From: Paraburkholderia monticola
GTDB taxonomy: Bacteria > Pseudomonadota > Gammaproteobacteria > Burkholderiales > Burkholderiaceae
Direction: 5' to 3'
Assembly: GCF_001580545.1 (NCBI RefSeq)
Contig: NZ_LRBG01000001.1
Span: 124,001 to 188,000 of the forward strand
Length of the DNA stretch: 64,000 bases
Shown here: positions 35,608 to 45,202 of the stretch, piece after piece
Layout of the letters: every line of letters starts with the position of its first letter
How positions within the stretch are numbered: the first letter of the stretch is position 1
Translations under genes and position numbers: made by a program
Notes under the pieces: generated by a model
What the model was told of the DNA's origin: nothing
Databases searched by the model: none
The model's input: only the letters and a program-made list of their open reading frames with translations

Positions 35608-35933
35608 GGTGTTCTCCTTTCAGGGCCTGGGAAGGACGGAGCACCGTCCATAACGCCAGGCAACAGAATGCGGAAGTCATGAGAGCGGCGGCGCTGTCGC
35701 GCACCGCTTTCACAACGGAGGTCTCAGAAGGATGAGTTCTGGCGAGGGGCGGCAAACGCACCGCACATGGGCAGGGAGACTACCTCCCCCTTCCGCATGA
35801 CGCGTTCCCGGAACGACGCTCACGTCTCGAATATATTTTTTGGTGATCAGGACTCCGGGAATAGGCGTTGCGCGTTGATAGCGTCGACGTATTTGTCTAC
35901 GCGTCACGAATGGCCCAGCCTCGGAGACACAAG
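35608..35933. other. Intergenic, divergent promoters expected
   Basis: About 325 bases between the Mn-catalase gene (minus) and a small plus-strand gene; no supported reading frame and no strong motif recognised. Confidence 0.4.
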
Positions 35934-36230
35934 ATGTATGAAGCGCAACTCAGCAATCTGACCGCACGCCTTGCCAACGCCGGTCGTGCAATCGCGGGGA
36001 TGCCAGAGGAAAGCCGCCAGGCATGGTTAGCCGCGATTGAAGGCGAAATCGATGCGTTGCGCACGGAGATCGAACGCAACCAGAACGTGGAGCCGGCAAA
36101 CCGTTTCTCGCTTCTTCAACAACTGTCCTACGAGGTGAGGTGCATGGTCGGACCGGCATCGCGGATCACTCAAACACCACCACCTGGCGGATCGCTTTGC
36201 CTTCGTGAAGCAGATCAAAACCATGATTGA
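35934..36230 (+). CDS. Hypothetical 98-residue helical protein
   Basis: ATG 35934 is preceded by CGGAG. The peptide is helical and polar (MYEAQLSNLTARLANAGRAI, ESRQAWLAAIEGEIDALRTE). The last 20 residues overlap the 3' end of the convergent alcohol-dehydrogenase gene and have a poor composition, so the true C terminus may have been altered by rearrangement. Family not recognised. Confidence 0.5.
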   Translation: MYEAQLSNLTARLANAGRAIAGMPEESRQAWLAAIEGEIDALRTEIERNQNVEPANRFSLLQQLSYEVRCMVGPASRITQTPPPGGSLCLREADQNHD

Positions 36231-37293
36231 TATCATCAAGCGTCAGATGGCCCGTAAGTAGCTTGTTCACCGGCAGTCTGCCCTGCATGTAAAGATCGAT
36301 GTAATGGGGAATGTCGCGCGCCGGCACGCACGTGCCGATATAACTGCCCTTCAATGTGCGCTCTTCGGCAACCAGACTCACTGCCGGCAGTGGCCACAGC
36401 GCACTAGCAGGTGGCAGCCCAGCTGTAACGGTCATTCCACCGCGCCGGGTGATGCGATAAGCGAGGTCCAACGCGCGAATGGCACCTGCGAATTCGAACG
36501 CAAACTCGACCCCACCGGAGCTCAATGCCCGGATCTGCTCAACAGCGTCATCGCGACTCGCGTTGACAGTATGCGTGGCGCCGAGCGCGAGCGCCTGGTC
36601 CAGTTTCGCATCGGAGAGGTCGACCGCGATGATCTGACGAGCGCCGGCCGCTTGCGCGCCAATGAGTGCCGCAAGGCCCACTCCTCCCAGACCGACCACG
36701 GCAACAGAAGCGCCCACGCGGACTTGCGCCGTGTTCACCACAGCACCGACGCCTGTCAACACGGCGCATCCGAACAGCGCGGCCTCATCCAGCGGCACGT
36801 TGGCATCGATCCTGACGACCGAGCGCCGCGACACGGTCGCGTACTCTGCAAATACCGAGCATCCAAGGTGGTGATTCAATCGCTCCCCGCTACGCGTGAG
36901 GCGACGCCCGCCGGAGAGCAACGTGCCCGCGCCGTTCGCCGCGGCGCCCGGCTCGCACAAGGCTGGCCGTCCCTCGGCGCAAGGCGCGCAATGACCGCAA
37001 CTCGGCACGAACACCACCACGACGTGATCGCCAATCCGGAGATCGCTGACACCTGCTCCCAGTTCCACCACGACGCCCGCTGCCTCATGTCCGAGCGCCA
37101 TCGGCATGGGGCGAGGCCGATCGCCGTTGATCACCGAGAGGTCTGAGTGACACAGACCCGCAGCCGCAACCTTGATCAACACTTCATCAGCGCCGGGTGG
37201 TGAGAGATCGACCTCGTCGATGCGTAAAGGACGGGAAACGGTATAGGGATACGCTGCGCCCATTGCTTCCAGCACTGCTGCCTTGATCTTCAT
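36166..37293 (-). CDS. Zinc-dependent alcohol dehydrogenase (MDR superfamily)
   Basis: A 375-residue class-III-like medium-chain dehydrogenase. The catalytic-zinc region reads GLCHSDLSVINGD and GHEAAGVVVELGAGV. The structural-zinc loop is CGHCAPCAEGRPALC. The NAD-binding Rossmann motif is VVGLGGVGLAALIGAQAAGA. It oxidises an alcohol or reduces an aldehyde using NAD(H); the substrate is not fixed by sequence. Its start overlaps the stop of the thiamine-diphosphate enzyme gene by four bases, so both belong to one operon with a CoA-transferase. An aldehyde made by the upstream enzyme could be its substrate (inference). Confidence 0.93.
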   Translation of the reverse strand: MKIKAAVLEAMGAAYPYTVSRPLRIDEVDLSPPGADEVLIKVAAAGLCHSDLSVINGDRPRPMPMALGHEAAGVVVELGAGVSDLRIGDHVVVVFVPSCGHCAPCAEGRPALCEPGAAANGAGTLLSGGRRLTRSGERLNHHLGCSVFAEYATVSRRSVVRIDANVPLDEAALFGCAVLTGVGAVVNTAQVRVGASVAVVGLGGVGLAALIGAQAAGARQIIAVDLSDAKLDQALALGATHTVNASRDDAVEQIRALSSGGVEFAFEFAGAIRALDLAYRITRRGGMTVTAGLPPASALWPLPAVSLVAEERTLKGSYIGTCVPARDIPHYIDLYMQGRLPVNKLLTGHLTLDDINHGFDLLHEGKAIRQVVVFE

Positions 37294-38954
37294 TGCGCGA
37301 CCTCCATGACCCGATTGCCCAGTTCCTCGACGAAGACACGAACGTTCTCAGAGTAATCAACCGGGACGATAACCAACTGCACTCCGCCTTCGCGAAATGC
37401 GCTCTCCAGTGTCGGAGCCAGCGCTTCGGCCGTCTCGATGCGCCTGCCTTTTGCGCCATATGCATCCGCATATTTGACGAAATCGGGGTTCCCGAAAGTC
37501 AGCCCCCAGTCCGCGAAGCTGTCGACGGCCTGTTTCCAGCGAATCATTCCGTAGGCGTCGTCCTGAATGATCAACACAACAAGATTGAGCTTCAGCCTCA
37601 CAGCGGTTTCGAGTTCCTGCGAGTTCATCATGAAGCCGCCGTCGCCGCAAACGGCCATGACTCGGCGATCCGGATAAAGAATCGCGGCCATCATCGCCGA
37701 AGGCAAGCCTGCCCCCATGGTCGCCAGCGCATTGTCGAGCAATAGCGTATTGGCGCTACGGGTTCTATAGCAGCGCGCGAACCACAGCTTGTACATGCCG
37801 TTGTCGAGCGCGACGATACCGTCGGCCGGCATGATCTTCCGCACGTCGTGGACGATGCGTTGCGGCGTCAAAGGAAAGCGCGATTCATTCGCCCGTTCCA
37901 GCGTACGCATCAGGATGCCTTCACGCAGCGGCGCCAACGCAGCCGCATACGGCAGCTTGCCTTCGACCAGTTCCGCAAGCCGCGCAAGACTCACGCCGAG
38001 GTCCCCCACCACTTCCGCATGCGGGAAGAACACCTGTTCGACATTTGCCGGCGTATATCCGAGGTGGATGACCATCGGCCCGTCGGGCCCCATGATAAAT
38101 GGCGGCTTTTCGATTGTGTCGTGACCTATCGCGAGGATCAGGTCGGCACGGTCTATCGCTTCGTGCAGGTAGTCACGCTCGCTCAGCGCGGCCGTGCCCA
38201 TCCAGAGTTCCGAGGCTTCGTCGTGACCGATTGCGGAGACGGTGCCCTTACCCATCTGGGTATTGAAAAACGGCATGCCGGTGCGCCGGATGAACTCTGT
38301 CAATTGACCGGCAAGACGCGGCCTGTTGCTAGCCGCGCCGAACATGACAAGCGGACGCCTGGCGCTTCTCAGCAATGCCGCAGCCTGTTCGATTGCAGCC
38401 TGCCGCGCAACCGGCAATTCGACCGGATGCAACGGAACCAGACGAATGTCGTCGCTCACCTCCGAAGCCGCCACGTCTTCCGGCAACTCGAGATGCACTG
38501 GGCCCGGCCGCTCTTCTGAGGCCACCCGGAATGCATCGCGCACCACGGTCGGGATGCTGGTGCCGTTGACAATCTGCCGCGACGCTTTGGTAAGCGGCTT
38601 CATCGTGGCGACGATGTCGACGATCTGAAAGCGCGCTTGGCGCGCTGTCATGATGGCCTTCTGGCCCGTGATCAGTACCATCGGCATCGCACCAAGATGC
38701 GCGTACGCAGCGCCGGTCACGAGATTCAATGCTCCGGGGCCCAGTGTCGCCATACAGACTCCCGGCTTTCCGGTGAGGCGGCCATGGGTGGCGGCCATGA
38801 AGGCAGCCGATTGTTCATGGCGAGTCACGATGAGTTCGATAGCCGAGTGCCGCAACGACTCCAGTACATCGAGGTTTTCTTCGCCCGGCACGGCGAAAAT
38901 ACGTTCGACACCTTCATTCTCCAGTGCCATGACGAACAGGTCGGACGCTTTCAC
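37290..38954 (-). CDS. Thiamine-diphosphate-dependent enzyme, acetolactate-synthase large-subunit-like
   Basis: A 554-residue protein of the IlvB/pyruvate-oxidase family. The N-terminal domain has the activating Glu in VTRHEQSAAFMAATHGRLTG. The C-terminal domain has the ThDP-Mg motif CGDGGFMMNSQELETAVRL, ending in a conserved NL-x-x-x-x-x-x-x-D region. The cofactor contact LDNALATMGAGLPSA precedes it. No small regulatory subunit gene is adjacent, so it is probably catabolic and not the biosynthetic AHAS. It is the middle gene of a CoA-transferase - ThDP enzyme - alcohol dehydrogenase operon and overlaps the next gene by four bases. Confidence 0.9.
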   Translation of the reverse strand: MKASDLFVMALENEGVERIFAVPGEENLDVLESLRHSAIELIVTRHEQSAAFMAATHGRLTGKPGVCMATLGPGALNLVTGAAYAHLGAMPMVLITGQKAIMTARQARFQIVDIVATMKPLTKASRQIVNGTSIPTVVRDAFRVASEERPGPVHLELPEDVAASEVSDDIRLVPLHPVELPVARQAAIEQAAALLRSARRPLVMFGAASNRPRLAGQLTEFIRRTGMPFFNTQMGKGTVSAIGHDEASELWMGTAALSERDYLHEAIDRADLILAIGHDTIEKPPFIMGPDGPMVIHLGYTPANVEQVFFPHAEVVGDLGVSLARLAELVEGKLPYAAALAPLREGILMRTLERANESRFPLTPQRIVHDVRKIMPADGIVALDNGMYKLWFARCYRTRSANTLLLDNALATMGAGLPSAMMAAILYPDRRVMAVCGDGGFMMNSQELETAVRLKLNLVVLIIQDDAYGMIRWKQAVDSFADWGLTFGNPDFVKYADAYGAKGRRIETAEALAPTLESAFREGGVQLVIVPVDYSENVRVFVEELGNRVMEVAQ

Positions 38955-38992
38955 AAATAGACTCCTTGTTTCTTCAATACGCTGCCAGCCCT

Positions 38993-40978
38993 TCAGAACG
39001 GCTGGTGGCGACGCCGGGGGAACCGCAGCACGCCGTCGGCGACAGCTTCGTGCTGCTCTATCGCAAACGCCATGGCGTCGGCATGTGTTTCACATACGTG
39101 GGAGACCGAAGCCGCGTCGCAGAAAGCCGCATGCAGCTTTGCACGCATGAACGCGCAACTGGTGAAGCGGCTCGCCGATCGGCAGTACTGCGATTGCAGC
39201 CGCGCTGCCATTTCAAAGTACTGATCGGCCACCGCCTGGTCCAGCCTGAAACCGTCATAGTTGACGATGAGTGAAACTCTCCGGCCGATGGGCTTGCAGA
39301 ATGTCTCGAACACGCGCTGCACGCTTTCAATGTCGCCAGTCGAGCGAACCGCCATCCCTTCGAAATTTGCAAACAAGGTGTTTTGCCTGGCTTCGTAGCT
39401 GAGCCGCTGGGTGAGTTGCGAATCGAGCAACTCCGCTGCCAGATTCATCAGTTGCGGCAGGAAGATTCGCGAATCCATGGGTCGGAGCTTTCGCACGATC
39501 GGCGCGAAGTCCATATGCGAGAGAATGTCCCGATCAACGTCTATGCCCGGTGCGACTTCCGTCAGTTCGAGCCCATCGGACGTCAGACGGAACACGCATC
39601 GTTCAGTCACGTACAGCACCGGTTGGCCGCGTTCGGCAGCCAGTTGGCCGTTGAATGTGATCTGCTCGACCGACTCGACAAGTTTCTTCTGCGCACCTTC
39701 CGTGACGACACGAAGTCGCCCCGCTTCCACGACGACCTCGAGACCACCAGCCGTGAACGTTCCAGCAAATACCACGCGCGAGGCATTCTGACTGATATTG
39801 ATAAAGCCGCCGGCTCCGGCTAGTCGTGAACCAAAGCGGCTTACGTTGACATTTCCGCTCCGGTCGATCTGCGCCATACCGAGGCACGCGAGATCCAGGC
39901 CGCCGCCGTCGTAAAAATCGAACTGCTGGTTCTGGTGAAGCAGCGCATCCATGTTGACGGCTGCGCCGAAGTTCAAGCCGCCCTGCGGTACGCCGCCGAT
40001 GATCCCAGGCTCGGCTGTCAAAGTCAGATGGCTCAGCAGGCGTTCCTCCGCCGCGACTGCACCAACGACTTCGGGGGCACCGATACCCAGGTTGATCACG
40101 CCACCGAGGGGAAGCTCAAACGCGCAACGACGAGCCATCACCTTCCGCTCATCGAGCAGCGGGCATGCGTTCGTTCCAGCCGACATCGTGATCTCGCTGG
40201 AAAACCCGGGGTTGTAGGTCGTACCGTAAGTCTGCGGCTGCGCATCGGGCGATGCGACCACAACACGGTCAACGAAGATGCCCGGAACAACAACTGCGCG
40301 GGGGTCGAGCGTCCCGCTTGCCGCGATCCGCTCCACCTGCGCGATCACGAGTCCGTTCGAATTGTGAACCGCCATGGCCACCGCCTGGGTGTCGAGCACC
40401 AGCGCCTCACGTTCCATGGTGATATTGCCTTCCGGATCGGCCGTTGTGCCGCGAATCAGCGCTACGTTCAGCGGAAAGACCTTGTATAAAAGCCACGTCT
40501 TGCCGTCGATATCGATAGTGCTAACGAGGTTTTCGGTTGTGCGCGCGTTGATCTTCCCGCCCGCCTGACGCGGATCGACAAAGGTGCCCAATCCCACCTG
40601 AGTAAGCGTGCCCGCCCTATGCGCCGCGATGTCGCGATACAGATGCGACATCGTCCCGAGCGGCAGGTTATAAGCCTCGATCAAATTGTCGGTCGCCATT
40701 CGAGCGAGCTTTGGCACCAGCGACCAATGTCCGCCAATGGCGCGTTTGATCAATCCCTTCAGCGCGATGCGGTTGAGTCCGCGATCCTTGCCGTCGCCTG
40801 GCGCGGCCGCGAACACCAGCGTCAGATCGCGGGGGAAGCCAGAGCCGGTGAAACGTTGGGCCAGAGCCGTGATCAACTCGTCTGGCGTACCAATGCCGAC
40901 AAAACCCGAACAACAGACGGCGTCGCCATCACGGATCAATCCGATCGCGTCGTCAGCAGTGACAATCTTGTCTTGCAT
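38993..40978 (-). CDS. Acyl-CoA:acetate/3-ketoacid CoA-transferase (YdiF/propionate CoA-transferase type)
   Basis: About 661 residues from ATG 40978 (AGGTAGG upstream). The two transferase halves are fused in one chain: the alpha half has CCSGFVGIGTPDELITAL and RDLTLVFAAAPGDGKDRGL. The beta half has VINLGIGAPEVVGAVAAEE, with the catalytic Glu in the G-x-G-x-P-E region, and FINISQNASRVVFAGTF. It moves CoA between short-chain carboxylic acids. It is about 130 residues longer than the usual YdiF, with an extra C-terminal part from about residue 530 (LPQLMNLAAELLDSQLTQRL and onward). First gene of the operon. Confidence 0.9.
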   Translation of the reverse strand: MQDKIVTADDAIGLIRDGDAVCCSGFVGIGTPDELITALAQRFTGSGFPRDLTLVFAAAPGDGKDRGLNRIALKGLIKRAIGGHWSLVPKLARMATDNLIEAYNLPLGTMSHLYRDIAAHRAGTLTQVGLGTFVDPRQAGGKINARTTENLVSTIDIDGKTWLLYKVFPLNVALIRGTTADPEGNITMEREALVLDTQAVAMAVHNSNGLVIAQVERIAASGTLDPRAVVVPGIFVDRVVVASPDAQPQTYGTTYNPGFSSEITMSAGTNACPLLDERKVMARRCAFELPLGGVINLGIGAPEVVGAVAAEERLLSHLTLTAEPGIIGGVPQGGLNFGAAVNMDALLHQNQQFDFYDGGGLDLACLGMAQIDRSGNVNVSRFGSRLAGAGGFINISQNASRVVFAGTFTAGGLEVVVEAGRLRVVTEGAQKKLVESVEQITFNGQLAAERGQPVLYVTERCVFRLTSDGLELTEVAPGIDVDRDILSHMDFAPIVRKLRPMDSRIFLPQLMNLAAELLDSQLTQRLSYEARQNTLFANFEGMAVRSTGDIESVQRVFETFCKPIGRRVSLIVNYDGFRLDQAVADQYFEMAARLQSQYCRSASRFTSCAFMRAKLHAAFCDAASVSHVCETHADAMAFAIEQHEAVADGVLRFPRRRHQPF

Positions 40979-41589
40979 ATTGCCTACCTGAAAGAGTTGA
41001 AGTCGCAACCGGCGCCGGCCCACAACAGGTACCTATGCGTGATGACCTGCAGATACGTGTGGCTGTCTACCTATTCGCAGGCGGCGCACGAGTTGGCAGT
41101 ATTTCGGAAACCGAAATACGATCGGGGTCCGTGCCGCGTCGCCATCCCTGTTTGCGCAACGGCTATTCCCAGACCGGACGGCAGACAGTCAAAGAGTAAA
41201 AACGGACCGGTTCTAATCGCGCCGGCCGGGACAAATAAGTGACATTTCCCGGCGGCCGTTAATGGCTGAGCGGATCGCACCTATTTGGGCCACCCTGGGG
41301 CGATGCGAGCCCACTCACGGTCCTACATTGATTGAGTAATGCGGCGCGGGCGACGAACACGCATCCGCCAGCGAAGGGAACAGGTTCATGACGCCGAGCG
41401 GAACCGGGACAGGCGCCAAATTCGACATGCCAGAACCCACTGCCCTCGTGCGTCGGTGCCCGCCGCGCCATTTAAAACAGAACGTGTTAGCGGCACGGCA
41501 CGGCGATCGTTTGGAGCCAGGCGAACAGCGAAAAAGACAGCGCCACTAGCCATCCTTTCTGTATGCAGCGGCCTTGCTCCAGATACGTG
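40979..41589. other. Noncoding region upstream of the CoA-transferase operon
   Basis: About 610 bases. It should hold the operon promoter on the minus strand; no clear near-consensus promoter was recognised. A phasin-gene terminator marks the far side. Confidence 0.45.
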
Positions 41590-41615
41590 CAAAATAAAAC
41601 CCGCGCCTGGCGGGT
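41590..41615 (-). terminator. Intrinsic terminator after the phasin gene
   Basis: On the minus strand ACCCGC, loop CAGGC, GCGGGT, then TTTATTTT. It lies about 45 bases after the phasin stop codon. Confidence 0.65.
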
Positions 41616-41658
41616 CTCGTCTACTGGGAACAGTTCATCCACCGGCAAAATGCATTGC

Positions 41659-42228
41659 TCAACGCTTGTTGCCTGATTTCGCGTGTGCCTGCTGCTGGCC
41701 TTCAATCGCGGCTTCGATATCGTCGCCCGCTTTGGTCCCTTGCGAAAGGGCTTCCGATGAAGAGCGCTCCACCGCTTTCCCAGTGGCGTCAAAGGAGTCC
41801 TGCGCTGGCTGTACGATGTTGTCCGCCACTTTCTCAACTGCTCTGGTCGACGCCGTCGTTGCGCTTTCTACCGCCTCCGCGACAATCGCGTTGATCTGGT
41901 TGCCGCGGGTTTCATACTGACGTCGAGCTTCGCGCACAACTTCGGCGCCGGTCGATAACACTATCGTGCGGAAATGACGGTTATAGGCGGCCGCCTTCTG
42001 AGGAAATTGACTCAGCATGCTGGATTGCCATTCCGGAAGATTATCGGTTTTTTCGTCGATTGCATCTGTCGGCAAATTATTGCTTTCGTTGATAATCGTC
42101 GTGACGGTTTGCATGTTCAGTTCCGCCAGCTCCCGATAACCATTCATGAATTTTCCAACCACATTTACGAACGACTGATAGTTTGCTTTATTAATGTCTG
42201 AAATCTGCTGTTGCGAGTAAAAAAACAT
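41659..42228 (-). CDS. Phasin family protein (polyhydroxyalkanoate granule protein)
   Basis: A 189-residue protein from ATG 42228, fixed by a GGAGG site; an upstream in-frame ATG at 42261 lacks one. It is helical, with the usual phasin pattern: an N-terminal FYSQQQISDINKANYQSFVN, a central STGAEVVREARRQYETRGNQ, and a Ser/Thr/Ala/Glu-rich amphipathic C terminus ending in Lys/Arg. It coats storage granules and may control their size. The upstream intergenic region is AT-rich and should contain its promoter. A decayed relative is at 19.7-20.0 kb. Confidence 0.8.
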   Translation of the reverse strand: MFFYSQQQISDINKANYQSFVNVVGKFMNGYRELAELNMQTVTTIINESNNLPTDAIDEKTDNLPEWQSSMLSQFPQKAAAYNRHFRTIVLSTGAEVVREARRQYETRGNQINAIVAEAVESATTASTRAVEKVADNIVQPAQDSFDATGKAVERSSSEALSQGTKAGDDIEAAIEGQQQAHAKSGNKR

Positions 42229-42495
42229 TCCGCCTCCAATATCGAATGAAGTGTCACGCACGAAATAATTCGCCGTGACGCACTTGTCATGCTGCGCTGC
42301 ACCAACATCTTCAAGCCTACAGCATTAAGCTATTTAGTCAACAGACATTTGCAGATCTTTAAAATACTATGAAAGTACAATTTACGGATCGAATCAGGAA
42401 AAACGAAGATATTTCCGTTTTGAATTATGGCGAATAAAATGTGTAATTGGATTCGGGTGTCATTCGATCGCGGCTTAGTCAGAACCAGAAGCTTT
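42229..42495. other. AT-rich intergenic region upstream of the phasin gene
   Basis: The stretch 42,300-42,430 is notably AT-rich for this window. On the minus strand TTGACT occurs about 110 bases upstream of the phasin start and could be a -35 element; the -10 is not clear. Confidence 0.35.
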
Positions 42496-42801
42496 TCAGG
42501 CCGATTTCGATACGGCATCGGGGGTGTTTTCGTCGACTCTCTCCGATCGAAAACTGCGTATAGCGGAAGCCGCGCCCAGATTCCCCCGTTGCTCGACGTC
42601 CTGCGCGAGCAGTTCCCGGAAAACGCCCAACCCCGGTACGCCGTGCAACTGGCGAAACTCCTCGAGCACCTCGACGATGGCGTGTTGCAATGTCTCCGGT
42701 TTGCGCGTACTGGCGATGTGCGAGCTACCCCTTACCACTTCCAACATGTATGTCACACGGCCCAGCGCCATCGCGGCGCCGGAGATCGCTTTCTTCGCCA
42801 T
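42496..42801 (-). CDS. Hypothetical 101-residue protein
   Basis: ATG 42801 is preceded by AGGAG at a good distance. The peptide begins AKKAISGAAMALGRVTYMLE and has a helical middle (LQHAIVEVLEEFRQLHG) and a polar C terminus. I do not recognise the family. It is monocistronic and transcribed in the same direction as the phasin gene downstream. Confidence 0.55.
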   Translation of the reverse strand: MAKKAISGAAMALGRVTYMLEVVRGSSHIASTRKPETLQHAIVEVLEEFRQLHGVPGLGVFRELLAQDVEQRGNLGAASAIRSFRSERVDENTPDAVSKSA

Positions 42802-43039
42802 TCCAACTCTCCTGTTCTGTTTTCAATGGATCCCTCTCAGGGATGCAACGTGCCGTCAGTGGACCCAGGTTTTCGTACGATTGCGCGCAAGAACATTGCC
42901 CGATAACAACGGCCACTTATACCGACCGACGCTTGTGCTTACAGAACGCGTGGACCGGCCCTATCCGCGTGGTCGACCGCGCCCCGGGCGCAACCGCTCA
43001 ACGCCGCTGTCGATTTCCTTTTTCATAGGACGTCCGGTC

Positions 43040-43420
43040 TCAAATGGTCGGGCGGGACGCGATTGCAGCCAGAATGACCGGTAGTCGGGCCGGTTTTACA
43101 AAATGATGATCGAAACCGGCCTTGATCGATTCGGCTTTTTCTGCGGGCGCACGCAGTGCGGTTACAGCCAGCAGAAACGGACGCGGGGTGAAACCCATAC
43201 GCCGGATTTCTCTCGCCACCGCGTGGCCGTCCACGCCGGGCATCTGAATATCGAGCATCACCACGTCCGGACGCCAGGTGTAGTACGCGGCGAGCGCGCC
43301 TGCACCATCTACCGCCGTCTGGACGGTGTAGCCGTAAGCTTCGAAGAACAATACGTAGGCTTCGACCAAACCCGCGTCGTCGTCGGCGATCAGTAAGCGC
43401 TCCGTTTTCGCGGTGGACAT
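43040..43420 (-). CDS. Single-domain response regulator
   Basis: A 126-residue CheY-like receiver without an output domain. The acidic pocket is LIADDDAG near the N terminus; the phospho-acceptor Asp lies in DVVMLDIQMPG (about residue 57); the conserved Thr is in LAVTAL and the Lys in HHFVKPA. It is encoded divergently from, and 127 bases away from, a histidine-kinase gene, so the two are likely partners. With no DNA-binding domain, it must act through protein contacts. Confidence 0.9.
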   Translation of the reverse strand: MSTAKTERLLIADDDAGLVEAYVLFFEAYGYTVQTAVDGAGALAAYYTWRPDVVMLDIQMPGVDGHAVAREIRRMGFTPRPFLLAVTALRAPAEKAESIKAGFDHHFVKPARLPVILAAIASRPTI

Positions 43421-43547
43421 AGATTCCTGTAGGTTGCCCCTATGTCACGCAATTTAGGGACCCGATAGAATCAAAGCGGATCTTTTCAGCTAATATAAAT
43501 TCAGCGAATACTCCATACGGATTTTTTTTCCTTCTTCGAGGGCGAAC

Positions 43548-44669
43548 ATGCGACTGGCTGACTTCATCCTCCGCGACATGGAAACGATTCTGGCGCACTG
43601 GGAGGCGTTTGCCGCCACCCTGTTGCCGGCAGCCGCGAACATGCAATCCCTGGCGCTGCGAGACCATGCGCAACAGATTCTGCAAGCCGTAGCGAAGGAT
43701 CTTTCGACGGACCAGACCAGGGAGGCGCAAACCGAAAAGTCAATGGGACGAGCCCCGGTACGGATCGACGCTCCAGCGACAGCCGCGCAGACGCACGCCC
43801 TTTTGCGGGCGCGCGGCGGTTTCGACATCAACCAGTTGGCCGCGGAGTACCGGGCGCTGCGAGCCAGCGTTCTGCGCCTCTGGATGGACGACTGTCAGCC
43901 TGGATCCCCGCATCCCGATGATGTCATCCGGTTCAACGAGGCCATCGATCAGGCGCTTGCGGAATCGGTCGGTCATTTCAGCTCACAGGTTGACGAGGCT
44001 CGGAATCTCTTTCTTGGCATGCTCGGGCACGATATGCGCAGCCCACTCCAGACCATCCTGATGACGGCCCAATATCTTGCAGCGCTGAACGCCGGGGAGC
44101 AGATATCCGGAGCCGCATCCCGTTTGATCAGAAGTGGCGCTCGCATGCAGGCCCTTCTGAACGATATGCTTGATTTCAATCGAACCAGGCTGGGTTTGGG
44201 TATCAATATCACGCCGACCGATGCCGACCTGGAGAAACTGCTTGCCGATGAACTCGATCAGTTGCGGGCAGCGCATCCAGACCGTCGGCTCAATCTGGAC
44301 GTGAACGGCGACTGTCGGGGTGTTTGGGACGGCCGTCGTCTGCAGCAGTTGCTCGGCAATCTGGTTTTGAATGCGATCAAGTACGGAGCGCCCGATGCGC
44401 CGGTGCAGGTGGTGGTGACTGGCGACGCGCGGGATGTTCGCTTCGAGGTCAGGAACTACGGGCCCGCCATCGAGCGAATCACGCTGGATCGGATCTTCGA
44501 GCCACTTCAGCGTGGCTTGAATGAGGAAGGCGCATATAACGCTGACGGCAGTCTGGGGCTCGGACTGTATATCGCGCGCGAGATTGCCAAGGCTCATGGG
44601 GGCGAGATCGAGGCGCGGTCCGACGAGACAGAAACCGTATTCGCCGTGCGCCTGCCGCGCGGTCAGTAG
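43548..44669 (+). CDS. RsbRD-type sensor histidine kinase
   Basis: A 373-residue soluble kinase. Residues 1 to about 140 form an RsbRD-like helical sensor (LRDMETILAHWEAFAATLLP). The HisKA H-box is LGMLGHDMRSPLQTIL, followed by an N-box QLLGNLVLNAIKYG and a G2-box GSLGLGLYIAREIAKAHGG. The G1 region (EVRNYGPAI) has Asn in place of the usual Asp, a feature worth checking. The kinase is divergent from a single-domain response regulator. It has the same architecture as the kinase at 29.2-30.3 kb. Confidence 0.9.
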   Translation: MRLADFILRDMETILAHWEAFAATLLPAAANMQSLALRDHAQQILQAVAKDLSTDQTREAQTEKSMGRAPVRIDAPATAAQTHALLRARGGFDINQLAAEYRALRASVLRLWMDDCQPGSPHPDDVIRFNEAIDQALAESVGHFSSQVDEARNLFLGMLGHDMRSPLQTILMTAQYLAALNAGEQISGAASRLIRSGARMQALLNDMLDFNRTRLGLGINITPTDADLEKLLADELDQLRAAHPDRRLNLDVNGDCRGVWDGRRLQQLLGNLVLNAIKYGAPDAPVQVVVTGDARDVRFEVRNYGPAIERITLDRIFEPLQRGLNEEGAYNADGSLGLGLYIAREIAKAHGGEIEARSDETETVFAVRLPRGQ

Positions 44670-45202
44670 CGCACGTGCACGTGCCCCGCACGGATCGAGC
44701 GTCGGCGTGCTTGGGGGTGCGCACACTTGCGATCGCCGATCAGAAGCGTGGGGCAGTTCATATCAGGCCGCCGTTCGGGCGCCGCCAATCTCGCCGGGGG
44801 TCAGGGTGAACACGGTTCACTGCCGTCGTCCAACGAATCGTCCGTTGCAAAATATTCATTGAACTGTTCTTCACCGGGCTCGATTCCGGACACGAGCCGC
44901 AGCCAGCCGGCAGGCTCGCGCGGTGTGCGATCGATGGATACCGGCCGGGCGAATTGATACCGATCAGGCGACCGGTGCTCCGCTTGCGTCAGGTCCGGCG
45001 AAAATGCGTCGAGAACAGAAGGCGAAGCACGCCGGCGATTCTCGTCAGCGCCTCGATGAATTGCGGAAGCGGGCCCGGCTTTTGCGCATCATTTGGCACG
45101 GCGTTCCGCTTGCCGAGCTAACATTTTCAGAACCGTGAGGCTCGACGTTCGCGGAGGCACATTTCCCGTGCAGCATGATCGCATTCACTTGAGGAGCAGA
45201 CA
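44670..45202. other. Noncoding region
   Basis: About 530 bases. A 44-residue basic frame at 45,004-45,138 (RREQKAKHAGDSRQRLDELR) is possible but has no good ribosome site and is not called. No terminator recognised. Confidence 0.4.
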
